DNA of 64,000 nt, taken from positions 18,597-82,596 of the forward strand of contig JAFRZL010000049.1 of the NCBI GenBank assembly GCA_017442535.1, written 5' to 3'. Source of the stretch: Bacillota bacterium. Lineage in GTDB: Bacteria; Bacillota; Clostridia; Lachnospirales; Bianqueaceae. Below, piece by piece: positions 34,558 through 43,818 of the stretch. Position numbers and translations under genes: made by a program. Under the pieces are notes generated by a model. It was not told where the DNA came from. It saw only the letters and a program-made list of their open reading frames with translations, and ran no database searches. Positions within the stretch are counted from its first letter, which is position 1. Each line of letters opens with the position of its first letter.

Positions 34558-35703
34558 ATGGCAGCCAGTCAGAATGTGGAAATTGTGGAAGTATTGACCA
34601 AGGCGCAGCGCCGTAAATTCGTGGATTATCCCAATCAGTTGTACAAGGATAATCCTTATTTTGTGCCTGCCTTTTACGGGGATGATCTGGATGACTGGGA
34701 TCCCAAGAAGAATCCTGCCTTTGAATACTGTGAGGCCAGGTGCTTTCTGGCTTACCGCGACGGGCAGATCGTGGGCCGTATCGGGGCGATCCTGAGTCAC
34801 CGCGCCAACGAGAAATGGGGCACGAAGCGGATGAGGTTCTCGCAGGTGGATTTTATCGATGATCCCGCCGTATCCAAGGCGCTCTTTGACAAGGTGGAGG
34901 AATGGGCCCGCGAGAAAGGCTGTGACGAGCTGCAGGGGCCTCTCGGCTTCAGCGATATGGACCGCGAGGGCATGCTGGTGGACGGATTCGACAGGCGCAG
35001 CATGTTTATCACCTATTATAACGATCCTTATTACATTGAACATATGGAGAGAATGGGCTTCGAGAAGGACGCGGACTGGATTGAATACATGCTGATGGTG
35101 CCCCAGCCAGGAGATCCCAACTATGTGAAAATCAACCGGATCGCGGAGGCTGTGCTGAAGCGCAGCAACACGCATCTGGTCAAGCTGAAAAAGCGTTCCG
35201 AGTACAAGCCCTATATCCGCAAGGTTTTTGAACTGGCGAATGTGGCTTACGCACCCTTGTACGGCACAGTGGAATTCAACGACCGACAGGTGGAACGCTA
35301 TGCGAATAAGTTTATCCCGCTGATCAATCCGGACTACTGTCTGCTGCTCGAGGACGAAAACAACGAGCTGGTTGCCTTTGGCATCGCGGCCCCGTCGATG
35401 GCGGAGGCCATGAAGGCCTGCCACGGACATCTCTTCCCCTTCGGCTGGATCGGCGTCCTCAAATCACTCCGCAAAAACGACGCGCTTGATCTGCTGCTCG
35501 TGGCGGTGCGTCCCGACCTGCAGCGCCTGGGCCTTAACGGCATCCTGATGAACCGGATGATGCAGAGCGCCCTCAAAAACGGCATCAAATGCGCCGAAAC
35601 CGGCCCGATGCTGGAGAAAAACGCCAAGATCCTGGCACAGTTCAAGATGTTCGCGCAGGAGCCCAAGAAGCGCCGCCGCTGCTTCGTAAAGAAGATCGTT
35701 TAA
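34558..35703 (+). CDS. GNAT-like N-acetyltransferase family protein (YghO-like)
   Basis: 381 residues, no signal peptide. The N-terminal half (FVDYPNQLYKDNPYFVPA, CFLAYRDGQIVGRIGAILSH) and the C-terminal half (LLVAVRPDLQRLGLNGILMN) each resemble a GNAT module; the latter has the Q/R-x-x-G-x-G/N-like acetyl-CoA loop in variant form (QRLGLNG). YghO-type proteins share this size and the PLGFSDMDREGMLVDGF segment. The substrate is unknown in this family. AGGAGG precedes the ATG and the gene has its own promoter; the converging AraC gene lies beyond a bidirectional hairpin. Confidence 0.75.
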   Translation: MAASQNVEIVEVLTKAQRRKFVDYPNQLYKDNPYFVPAFYGDDLDDWDPKKNPAFEYCEARCFLAYRDGQIVGRIGAILSHRANEKWGTKRMRFSQVDFIDDPAVSKALFDKVEEWAREKGCDELQGPLGFSDMDREGMLVDGFDRRSMFITYYNDPYYIEHMERMGFEKDADWIEYMLMVPQPGDPNYVKINRIAEAVLKRSNTHLVKLKKRSEYKPYIRKVFELANVAYAPLYGTVEFNDRQVERYANKFIPLINPDYCLLLEDENNELVAFGIAAPSMAEAMKACHGHLFPFGWIGVLKSLRKNDALDLLLVAVRPDLQRLGLNGILMNRMMQSALKNGIKCAETGPMLEKNAKILAQFKMFAQEPKKRRRCFVKKIV

Positions 35704-35747
35704 GATTTCCGTCAATAGCTGCTTTCGCTTTCTTCATCAAAAGAAAT

Positions 35748-35778
35748 AAAGTCCCGGTGCGGTGAGCACAGGGACTTT
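35748..35778. terminator. Bidirectional terminator
   Basis: AAAGTCCC/GGGACTTT with an inner GTGC/GCAC stem, between the converging GNAT and AraC genes. Confidence 0.7.
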
Positions 35779-35790
35779 GTGATACACATA

Positions 35791-37005
35791 TTATTGCTGC
35801 AGTTTTTTACGGTATTCCGAAGGCGAGATGCCCTTGCGGCGCCGGAAAAGCCTTGTAAAATATGTCAGATCCTCTATGCCGCAGGCCGAAGCGATCTCCT
35901 GAATGGGCTGATCCTGAGTATTCATCAGGAAAATTGCTTGGTCGATACGGCGGTCATTGATATAATCGGTGAGCGTGGATCCGGTTTCCTTATGGAAAAG
36001 AGTGGACAGATAGCTCCTGTTGACAGAGTAAGTGTCTGCCAGAAGCCGGAGGGACAGGGGCTCTGTCAAATGGCAGGAGATGTGCAGGATGATCTTTCGA
36101 ACGAGGGGAGAATATCCTTTGGTCTGCTGAGAACCGACAAGCAGGCAATACTTACGTACGATCTCTTTCTCAAAGGGGGAGAGCTCTGCAATCGAAGAGA
36201 GATCTTCGATACTGATGGCGATGCTTCTTGACAGGGAGTCAAGATAAACAGGATGGACGTTTGCCCGTTCGGCAGCCTTGCGGCAGAGGGTATTCAAAAT
36301 GATCATATAATTCTTGCGGCTGCGCAGATGTGGGACGCCACGATCATCCAGATCGGAAAAAACTTTGGAAGAAACGCAGCGAATAGCCGTCTCCGTGTCT
36401 CCGTGCGAAATAGCGTCCATCATCCGTGCCTCTATCGCATAGCGCTTTTCGATCAATGATCTGGTATCCTGACTGGATTCCATCGGCGGATGCGGGGCAA
36501 AGGTGACGGCAGCATCTTCTTTTTCGATTATGGCCTGTATACTGTACTGACCGGGCCCGAAGAGCGCGTCTGCCAGGCTTTCAAAAAAACCTTCCATGAT
36601 CTGAAGATTTTCGATGAATGGAATGGTGGCGTAATACTGCATCAGAAAGGGAACCATGGCTGCGGAGACCCCTAGCTGACGGCAAAGGATCTGTGCCTGA
36701 GAAAGGGAGGCATGTTCCGTCATATAAGGGCCTGTTACAAAGAGAAGTGGAGCTTCCTGTTCCGGAATGGGAAGCACAATATAATGACACAGATATGAAT
36801 CCCGGACATAATAGACATAGTGCCTGCCGAAGAGCTGGGGATCCAGATCATCCAAAAAACTGCGAAACTTAGCAGAAGCGATCAACTGGGAACGGAGCCC
36901 GAAATCCAGAGAGACGGGCCAGGGATCATTCAGGCTTACAATTTGGGTCTTAAGACGCACTTTGCCAAGATAGTTTTCCGCGAGACCGAGTATGGGATGG
37001 TGCAT
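35791..37005 (-). CDS. AraC-family transcriptional regulator
   Basis: 404 residues. The C-terminal 100 residues are a classic AraC double HTH (LRLLADTYSVNRSYLSTLFH, then IQEIASACGIEDLTYFTRLF and RRKGISPSEYRKK). The long N-terminal region (about 1-290) is of the PocR-like or sensory type found in Clostridia; its ligand is unknown. It is divergent from the glucuronide locus and probably activates it: the transporter promoter has a good -10 (37132-37137) but a poor -35. The start is uncertain: ATG at 37005 or GTG at 37014, both served by one GGAGG. Confidence 0.85.
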   Translation of the reverse strand: MHHPILGLAENYLGKVRLKTQIVSLNDPWPVSLDFGLRSQLIASAKFRSFLDDLDPQLFGRHYVYYVRDSYLCHYIVLPIPEQEAPLLFVTGPYMTEHASLSQAQILCRQLGVSAAMVPFLMQYYATIPFIENLQIMEGFFESLADALFGPGQYSIQAIIEKEDAAVTFAPHPPMESSQDTRSLIEKRYAIEARMMDAISHGDTETAIRCVSSKVFSDLDDRGVPHLRSRKNYMIILNTLCRKAAERANVHPVYLDSLSRSIAISIEDLSSIAELSPFEKEIVRKYCLLVGSQQTKGYSPLVRKIILHISCHLTEPLSLRLLADTYSVNRSYLSTLFHKETGSTLTDYINDRRIDQAIFLMNTQDQPIQEIASACGIEDLTYFTRLFRRRKGISPSEYRKKLQQ

Positions 37006-37043
37006 AATGAACACGAGCCTCCGTATGCTGATATTTGGTTTTA

Positions 37044-37072
37044 ATCATACTATTTTTTGAACAATTTGTCAA
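37044..37072 (-). promoter_or_regulatory. Promoter for the AraC-family gene
   Basis: Minus strand TTGACA (37067-37072), 17 bases, TATGAT (37044-37049). The rightward glucuronide promoter (TATAAT at 37132-37137, no clear -35) lies about 60 bases away, leaving room for activator sites between. Confidence 0.75.
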
Positions 37073-37194
37073 TAACAAATATCATACGCAAATAAACAAA
37101 AATTAAACTGGAAAAACTGTGTTACCCCCTATATAATTTGAGTATAGTAATGCGTAGTCTTCTCCTGACCGGGAGAAGGCAGAAAGGGGTAATT

Positions 37195-38724
37195 ATGTCA
37201 ACCGGTACTAGCAAGTACGATGTCGGCAATGGCATTCACCGCGTGCCGACCTGGCGCATCTATGGATACGTTCTGAACAATACGGCTACCAATCTCTACC
37301 TGTTCATGATGAATTTCATCTCTTATTTCATCACCGGATGGGTAGGCATGGGCGTTGTGCTGGCAGGAAGTTTCTCCATGATCATGCGCATCTGGGATGG
37401 TGTCACCGATCCGTTCATCGGGTACATCGTGGACAAAACAAATGGTAAGCTCGGTAAAAACAGACCCTTTATGATCATCGGCAATGTGATCCTGTGACTG
37501 TGCAGCTTCCTGATGTTCTTTGTAGTTCCCAAGCTTCCCGAGGGTGTATTCCGAATTGCTGCGTTCTTCCTGATCAACGCTGTCTATTACATCGGCTATA
37601 CCTTCCAGTGTGTCGTTACCAAGTCTGCACAGACCTGCGTAACCAATGATCCCAAGCAGCGTCCTATCTTTGGTGTATTCGATGCGATCAACAATTCGAT
37701 CCTCTTCACCGGATGCGGATGGCTGATCTCCAACTATTTCGCACCCAAGTACCATGGACTGCAGACCGATATCGGTCTCTTCCATGAGATGTGGATCTAT
37801 GTGGCGATTATTTCCGCTGTATTTACTGCTATTGCCGTTATCTCTATCTGGCCCAAAGACAACAGCAAGTATTACGGAACCGGTAAGCCGCAGCGCGTAA
37901 CCTTCAAAGACTATTTTGAGACGATCAAGCATAACCGTGCGATCCAGATGCTGGTCCTTGCCGCTTCTACCGATAAGCTGGGATCCGCTGCCCGCAATAC
38001 GACGGTTACGGTGATCATGTACGCCATTGTTGTCGGCAACTATGCATTGAGCGGCGCCTTTAATATCTACACCACGATCGGTAATATCCTCTTTATCATT
38101 CTGGGAATGGGCATTATCGCGACGCGCTTCGGTCAAAAGAAAGCCATGGTGCTATCCAGCTGGATTGCGCTGGCCGGCAATATTCTGCTGGTACTGCTTT
38201 GGGTGCTTGGTGATCCCAAGACACTCGGCCTGCCGGGCTATACCAATGGCTATGGTCAGGAATTCGCGGTGGCAGGACTCAGCTTCTTTACGATCGCTCT
38301 GTTTGTGCTGACGGTTGTGACCGGAGGATTCCAGCAGGTCAGCTCCAATATCGTTATCCCGATGACGGCTGACTGTGCTGATTACGAGACCTATCGTACC
38401 GGCAAATATGTTCCCGGCCTGATGGGTACGCTGTTCAGCTTCATCGATAAGCTGGTATCCAGTCTGGCTCCCTTTATTGCGGGTCTGATGCTTGCGGGCA
38501 TTGGCTTCCGCGAGAAAATGCCCGACGTGGATACTCCGTTCTCGCCTGAACTGAAAATGGTAGGTCTGTTCCTGATGTACGGTCTGGTCATCATCGGTCT
38601 GATCTTTAATCTGGTCGCGATGAAGTTCTATCCGCTGACTGCCGAGAAGATGGAAGAGGTTCGCGAGAAAATCGCCGACATCAAGGCGCAGTACGAGAAC
38701 GAGAGCGCGGCAGAAGCAAAATAA
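37195..38724 (+). pseudogene. GPH-family (glycoside-pentoside-hexuronide) cation symporter interrupted by an in-frame UGA
   Basis: The frame from the ATG at 37195 would give about 509 residues with 12 hydrophobic segments and GPH landmarks (MRIWDGVTDPFIGYIVDKT near residue 67, MTADCADYETYRTGKYVPG in the second half). Codon 101 (37495-37497) is TGA, in the context ATC-CTG-TGA-CTG-TGC; before and after it the same frame continues without change. One base change from TGG (Trp) would explain it. The next in-frame ATG is at 37513, which would lack the first helices. It is the first gene of the glucuronide operon, so the likely substrate is a glucuronide or hexuronide. Other explanations are readthrough or a sequence error. 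Confidence 0.8.
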
Positions 38725-38751
38725 GGGTTTCGGCCCGGAAAGGATTCTCTG

Positions 38752-39123
38752 ATGGCTGACAAGAAAAAAACGCCCCTGTCCAACGATCAGGTCAAGGAAC
38801 TGATCGGATTGGAAGAAGAATTGAAAGAGCTGCAGCAGAAGCACGGCATTGAGGAAAAGGGCAGCCTGTGGGAGAGGCTGATAAGCAGGTATTACACCTT
38901 TAAGGACGCTCACACCCACAAAAATCCCGTTAACCGCAAGAAATACTGCAAGCTCTGCCTGCTGGGCATTTTCGGTGTGCATCATTTTTATGCCGGCCAC
39001 TGGGTGAAAGGTATTTTCTACTGCATCCTGAGCTGGACAGGCATATCGATTGCCATGAGTCTGATCGACGCAATGATTGCGATTCCGATGGAGCCTGATG
39101 AGAACGGAATGATTTTGATCTGA
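38752..39123 (+). CDS. TM2-domain small membrane protein
   Basis: 123 residues. A charged helical N terminus (ELIGLEEELKELQQKHGI) precedes a TM2 domain: KKYCKLCLLGIFGVHHFYAG, then a second helix. The G-x-H-x-F-Y-x-G turn between the two helices is typical. Function of TM2 proteins in bacteria is unknown. It lies 27 bases after the GPH transporter frame and before the beta-glucuronidase, followed by a terminator-like hairpin. It may assist the transporter, but that is only position-based inference. Confidence 0.75.
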   Translation: MADKKKTPLSNDQVKELIGLEEELKELQQKHGIEEKGSLWERLISRYYTFKDAHTHKNPVNRKKYCKLCLLGIFGVHHFYAGHWVKGIFYCILSWTGISIAMSLIDAMIAIPMEPDENGMILI

Positions 39124-39128
39124 GAGAA

Positions 39129-39160
39129 AGGGCTGTCGGAAACGGCAGCCCTGTTTGTTT
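39129..39160 (+). terminator. Terminator-like hairpin inside the glucuronide locus
   Basis: A 10-bp stem with one wobble (AGGGCTGTCG with CGGCAGCCCT) and GAAA tetraloop, then GTTTGTTT, between the TM2 gene and the beta-glucuronidase gene. It may lower expression of the downstream enzymes. Confidence 0.65.
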
Positions 39161-39181
39161 ATCCTGATAAGGAGGTACTAC

Positions 39182-40996
39182 ATGTTATACCCGATAATGA
39201 GTAATTCGCGAACAGTGACGGATCTGTCCGGCGTCTGGGAGTTCAAACTGGATGACGGCAAAGGATTTGAGCAGGAGTGGTTTAAGGAGAAATTGACCGA
39301 TCCCATGACGATGCCGGTTCCGGCTTCCTATAATGATCTGAAGGAAGGTGTAGGCTTCAGGGATCATTATGGCTGGGTTTTTTATCAGAGATCGATCGCG
39401 GTGCCCCGTTTTGTCAGAGAAACACAACGCGTTGTTCTGCGCTGCGATGCTGTGACGCATGTGGCAAAGGTTTATCTGAACGGAGAGTTGATCGGAGAAC
39501 ACAAGGGCGGCTTCCTGCCTTTTGAAATCGAGGTGCAGGATAAGCTGCGGGACGGAGACAATCTGCTTACGATCGCTGTCAGTAATATTATCGATTATAC
39601 GACGCTTCCGGTGGGCGGGCAGAGTGCCATGATGAGCAATGCGTCTATCGCCGGACGCGGTTACAGGCCCAGAAAGAAACAGAACTATCCTAATTTCGAC
39701 TTCTTTAATTATTGCGGTATTACCAGACCGGTGCGTCTGTATACGACGCCGAAAGATTATCTGAAGGATATCACGCTTCTCGCTGACGTGAAGGGATCCG
39801 CCGCGGATCTGGCCTACGATCTGGATGTTGTGGGGAATGGAGAAGCCAAGGTCGAGGTATATGACCGCGAGGGCCGTAAAGTCGCTCAAAGCGAGGGCTT
39901 AAAAGGCAGCCTTCATATTGAAAACGTACAGCTCTGGCAGCCGCTTGCCGCTTATCTGTATGAGGTACGTGTAACGTTCGGAGAGGATGTTTACACGCTT
40001 CCTTACGGAATCCGGACTGTCAAAGTGGAGGGAACCAGATTCCTGATCAACGGCAAACCGTTCTACTTTAAGGGATACGGCAAGCATGAGGATACCTTCC
40101 CCGGCGGACGCGGTATGAATCTGCCCATGTATGTGAAGGATATTTCGCTGATGAAATGGCAGGGAGCCAACAGTTTCCGCTGCAGCCATTATCCCTACAG
40201 TGAAGAGATGATGCGGCTTGCGGATGAGGAGGGCATTGTGGTGATCGATGAGACACCTGCAGTCGGGGTGAATTTTGACTTCGGCGGAGGAGCTAATTTC
40301 AATGGACAGAGGGTAAAGACCTTTGATAAGGAGCACGGCATTCAGACATTTGAGCATCATAAGGATGTGATCCGTGATCTGGTCGCGCGTGATAAGAATC
40401 ATGCCTGTGTCGTGATGTGGAATATTGCGAATGAGCCGGACTCTTATACAGAAGGCGCCTATGAATATTTTAAGCCGCTGTACGATTTATGCCGGGAACT
40501 CGATCCGGAAAAGCGCCCCTGTACGCTGACCAGTGTCCAGATGGCGGGCGGCCCCGATACGGATATTTCCGCGAAACTGAGCGATGTGATCTGCCTGAAT
40601 CGTTATTACGGCTGGTATGTCGGCGGGCCTGATCTGGAAGGCCCTGAAGAATTGCTGCGCGCCGAACTGCAGCAGTGGGAAAAGCTTGGCAAGCCGCTGG
40701 TCTTCACGGAGTTCGGAGCCGACACGGTCATGGGCCTGCACGATACTACTCCGGTAATGTATTCCGAGGAATATCAGGTTGAGTATTATAAGATGAACAG
40801 CCGGGTCTTTGATGAATTCGCTTTTGTAGTCGGTGAGCAGGTATGGAATTTTGCCGATTTTGCGACCAGCCAGAGCCTGGTCCGGGTGCAGGGCAATAAG
40901 AAGGGGCTCTTTACCAGAGACCGCAAGCCGAAGCTGGCGGCACATTACTATCGTGAGCGCTGGAACAGCATCCCCGATTTTGGCTATAAAGAATAA
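39182..40996 (+). CDS. uidA: Beta-glucuronidase (GH2)
   Basis: 604 residues, normal length, no signal peptide. The acid/base is Glu418 in NIANEPDS and the nucleophile Glu510 in VFTEFGAD. The N-x-K-G motif that recognises the glucuronate carboxylate is present as NKKG (Asn572, Lys574), which separates true glucuronidases from GH2 galactosidases. It hydrolyses beta-D-glucuronides in the cytoplasm. The ATG at 39182 is chosen because GGAGG lies seven bases before it; an upstream in-frame start would read through the ribosome site. Confidence 0.93.
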   Translation: MLYPIMSNSRTVTDLSGVWEFKLDDGKGFEQEWFKEKLTDPMTMPVPASYNDLKEGVGFRDHYGWVFYQRSIAVPRFVRETQRVVLRCDAVTHVAKVYLNGELIGEHKGGFLPFEIEVQDKLRDGDNLLTIAVSNIIDYTTLPVGGQSAMMSNASIAGRGYRPRKKQNYPNFDFFNYCGITRPVRLYTTPKDYLKDITLLADVKGSAADLAYDLDVVGNGEAKVEVYDREGRKVAQSEGLKGSLHIENVQLWQPLAAYLYEVRVTFGEDVYTLPYGIRTVKVEGTRFLINGKPFYFKGYGKHEDTFPGGRGMNLPMYVKDISLMKWQGANSFRCSHYPYSEEMMRLADEEGIVVIDETPAVGVNFDFGGGANFNGQRVKTFDKEHGIQTFEHHKDVIRDLVARDKNHACVVMWNIANEPDSYTEGAYEYFKPLYDLCRELDPEKRPCTLTSVQMAGGPDTDISAKLSDVICLNRYYGWYVGGPDLEGPEELLRAELQQWEKLGKPLVFTEFGADTVMGLHDTTPVMYSEEYQVEYYKMNSRVFDEFAFVVGEQVWNFADFATSQSLVRVQGNKKGLFTRDRKPKLAAHYYRERWNSIPDFGYKE

Positions 40997-41056
40997 TATT
41001 TCCTGTGAGGCGGGGGGGGCGACTGGCCCCCGGGCCATTCAGAAAGAGAGGCAAAC

Positions 41057-42799
41057 ATGGTTGATCTTAAAGCAAAACCGTTTTATCTGACGGATGAGCA
41101 GATTGCGTGGGTGGAGGATACCATTGCTTCCATGACGCTTGATGAGAAGCTGGGTCAGCTTTTCATTCTGATGAAAGCGATTCCCGGCGTAAACGAGGAC
41201 GAGATACGCCTGACGCTGAATACCTGGCATCAGGGCGGCCTGCGCTGGCAGGGCGGAGATAAAGCCACGGCTCAGTACCAGAATAGGGTCTATCAGGAGA
41301 ACAGCCGGATACCGCTGCTGATTGCGGCAAACTGTGATGACGGCGGAAGCGGCGTTTGTCCGCAGGGAACTTTTGTAGCCACAGCCGCGGAAGCAGGCGC
41401 GTCCGAAACCACGGAAACGGCTTATCATATCGGCTATGTGGCCGGCAGGGAAGCGGCCGCGCTAGGTGTCAACTGGATGTTCAATCCCGTGGCGGACCTG
41501 TACCGCAACTGGCGCAATACGATCGTGAATACACGCAGCTTCGGCGCAGATCCCGACAAGGTGCTCGAGCGCTGCCGCGCCTATATCAGGGGCATCAAGG
41601 ACGCCGCACCCTATATGGCCTGCACTGCCAAGCATTTCCCGGGAGACGGCCAGGATGAACTGGATCCGCATCTGTCCCTGGCGCATAATGATCTTGGCTT
41701 TGAAGAGTGGATGGCAACATACGGCAAGGTTTATCGCGGACTGATAGATGATGGACTGGAAGCTATTATGCCGGGACAGATTTCTTTGCCGGCGGCAAGC
41801 CGCTATTATCGTCCCGGTATCAAGGACGAAGAAATCATGCCGGCTACGCTGTCACCTGAGCTTCTGCGCGATTTGTTGCGCGGCGAACTCGGATTTAATG
41901 GGGTGCTGGTCTCCGATGCGAGCCATATGATCGGTATGTCCGGCGTCATGAAACGCAGTGAAGCCGTGCCGAAATGCTTTGCGGCAGGCTGCGATATGTT
42001 CCTCTTTGCCAATGACATGGCAGAGGATATCGAATTCCTGAAGCAGGGTATAGCGGATGGAATCGTGACGGAGGAATGTCTGTCAGACGCACTGCACCGC
42101 GTGCTGGGGCTGAAGGCACATCTGGGCCTCAACGAAAACCGCCGCATTCCGGAAGAGGCCGACCTGGAAGTCATCGGCTGTGAGAAGCATCATATGTACG
42201 CCGGACAGGCAGCGGATGAAGGCATTACCCTGGTAAAGGACACCCGTCATCTGCTTCCGATCGATCCGGCTACGCATAAGAACGCGTTCCTGATCTATGT
42301 ACAGACCACTCCCAACAGCAAGGCTTATCAGGGGGATCCCGTCCGCACCATGGTGACGGAAGCGCTGGAAAAAGCTGGATTCAACGTGACACAGTGCCCG
42401 AATTTCTATGACCTGGAAGTAAAGAACGGTCCCAGTCCCCGAAATATGGGTATTATGATGGGGCACAGCAGCCGCAAGGAGTTCATCGAAAAATATGATG
42501 TGGTTTTTGTGGTCGTCAATGTTAAGGGATATGCGCAGCAGAACAATGTGCGTCTAATCTGGAGCTGCAATCATTCGATTGAAATGCCCTGGTATACGGA
42601 AGAAGTGCCCACGGTCGGCATCAGCCTGAATTATACCAACCATCTGGTGGATCTGGCTTATCTGCACACCTTTATCAATGCCTACGGGCCTACCAAAGAG
42701 CATGTTGAGGCGCTGGTGGACAAACTGACAGGCAAGAGTCCGTTTAAGGGAACCGCTGAGGACACCGTCTTCTGCGGACGCTGGGATACCCGTTTGTAA
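41057..42799 (+). CDS. Glycoside hydrolase family 3, NagZ-like
   Basis: 580 residues, no signal peptide. The TIM barrel has the NagZ-subfamily motif KHFPGDGQDELDPH, whose Asp-x-His pair is the acid/base dyad in this group, and the nucleophile Asp in VLVSDASHM. A second alpha/beta domain fills residues about 390-550. NagZ-like GH3 enzymes act on beta-N-acetylglucosaminides or beta-glucosides. It lies between beta-glucuronidase and a HAD phosphatase. The joint substrate may be a GlcA-containing oligosaccharide. The short gap before it contains an eight-G run; AAGAGAGG is the ribosome site. Confidence 0.85.
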   Translation: MVDLKAKPFYLTDEQIAWVEDTIASMTLDEKLGQLFILMKAIPGVNEDEIRLTLNTWHQGGLRWQGGDKATAQYQNRVYQENSRIPLLIAANCDDGGSGVCPQGTFVATAAEAGASETTETAYHIGYVAGREAAALGVNWMFNPVADLYRNWRNTIVNTRSFGADPDKVLERCRAYIRGIKDAAPYMACTAKHFPGDGQDELDPHLSLAHNDLGFEEWMATYGKVYRGLIDDGLEAIMPGQISLPAASRYYRPGIKDEEIMPATLSPELLRDLLRGELGFNGVLVSDASHMIGMSGVMKRSEAVPKCFAAGCDMFLFANDMAEDIEFLKQGIADGIVTEECLSDALHRVLGLKAHLGLNENRRIPEEADLEVIGCEKHHMYAGQAADEGITLVKDTRHLLPIDPATHKNAFLIYVQTTPNSKAYQGDPVRTMVTEALEKAGFNVTQCPNFYDLEVKNGPSPRNMGIMMGHSSRKEFIEKYDVVFVVVNVKGYAQQNNVRLIWSCNHSIEMPWYTEEVPTVGISLNYTNHLVDLAYLHTFINAYGPTKEHVEALVDKLTGKSPFKGTAEDTVFCGRWDTRL

Positions 42800-42810
42800 A
42801 AGGAGAAACT

Positions 42811-43671
42811 ATGACAGATTTGAATCATTTCGTTCCCCGGCATCCGTCCGCCGTCTGTGTTGACTCTGACGGATGCGCCATGGACACCATGAATATCAAA
42901 CATTTCCGCTGCTTCGGTCCCTGCATGATCACCGAATGGGGGCTTGAAGAGTGGCGGGAGGAGCTCCTGGACCGCTGGAATGTCATTAATCTGTTCTCTG
43001 CGACACGTGGTATTAATCGTTTTAAAGGGCTTGCCAAAGAGCTTGCCGAGATTGACCGTACTTACAAGCCGATCGAGGGGATAGAGAAGCTCAGAGAGTG
43101 GGCGGACGAGGCGCCGGAGCTCTCCAATGACGCTCTCGCGGCATACTGCGAGGCAGAGGAGGCCACCGGCAGAAAATGTCCGGAGATCCTGAAAAAAGCT
43201 CTGAACTGGAGCCGAGAAGTCAATGCCGCGATCCGCAGGCTTCCCGAAGAGGAAATCCATGATTTCCCGGGCGTTCGGGAGGCGCTTGCCATGGCGCATG
43301 AAGCGTCGGATGTGGCGGTTGTGTCGAGCGCCAACCGTGACGCGGTGCTTGCAGAGTGGACGCGTTTCGAATTGCTTCCGCACGTGGATCTGGTCTGTGC
43401 GCAGGACACGGGCAGCAAGGCTTACTGCGTGAAGCAGCTGCGGCAGAAAGGCTATGCCAGGGACCGGCTGCTGCTTTGCGGCGACGCCCCGGGAGATCTG
43501 CAGGCAGCCATCTCGGGAGACTCGCTTTTCTATCCGATCCTGGTAGGGAAGGAAGCGGAGAGCTGGGAGGAGTTCCGCCGCGAGGCACTGCTGAGGTTTT
43601 ACGCAGGAACCTTTGACGGCGCGTATCAGGAGGAACTGATCCGTAGATTCAAGGAGAATTTACAGAGCTGA
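42811..43671 (+). CDS. HAD-superfamily hydrolase
   Basis: 286 residues. HAD motif I is VDSDGCAMDT (nucleophile Asp and acid/base Asp), motif II is VVSSANRD, and motif IV is LCGDAPGDL. A large helical cap (about 45-150) is inserted after motif I. Such enzymes remove phosphate from small metabolites, often sugar phosphates. It starts 11 bases after the GH3 gene, so it is co-transcribed with the glucuronide enzymes, and it ends at a strong terminator. Substrate unknown. Confidence 0.82.
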   Translation: MTDLNHFVPRHPSAVCVDSDGCAMDTMNIKHFRCFGPCMITEWGLEEWREELLDRWNVINLFSATRGINRFKGLAKELAEIDRTYKPIEGIEKLREWADEAPELSNDALAAYCEAEEATGRKCPEILKKALNWSREVNAAIRRLPEEEIHDFPGVREALAMAHEASDVAVVSSANRDAVLAEWTRFELLPHVDLVCAQDTGSKAYCVKQLRQKGYARDRLLLCGDAPGDLQAAISGDSLFYPILVGKEAESWEEFRREALLRFYAGTFDGAYQEELIRRFKENLQS

Positions 43672-43679
43672 TATGACGG

Positions 43680-43709
43680 GCTCCGCGGATGAATCCGCGG
43701 AGCTTTTTT
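43680..43709 (+). terminator. Terminator of the glucuronide operon
   Basis: An 11-bp stem GCTCCGCGGAT/ATCCGCGGAGC with a minimal loop, followed by six T. Confidence 0.88.
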
Positions 43710-43818
43710 CTGCAATTTGTTAAAAATCGTCCGGCCCCCTTTTCTTTTTGCTCCAAATGATATATAATTATAATGCGGCTGTATGGCGGCCGACTAGTGG
43801 ATTTGTAGGAGAGGGAAA

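Noticed and set aside
37195..38724. Selenocysteine or recoded UGA = Trp genetic code
   Set aside because: Many genes in the window end in TGA, Trp is normally TGG, and a Sec residue within a GPH transporter helix has no precedent. Nonsense mutation, sequence error or readthrough is simpler.
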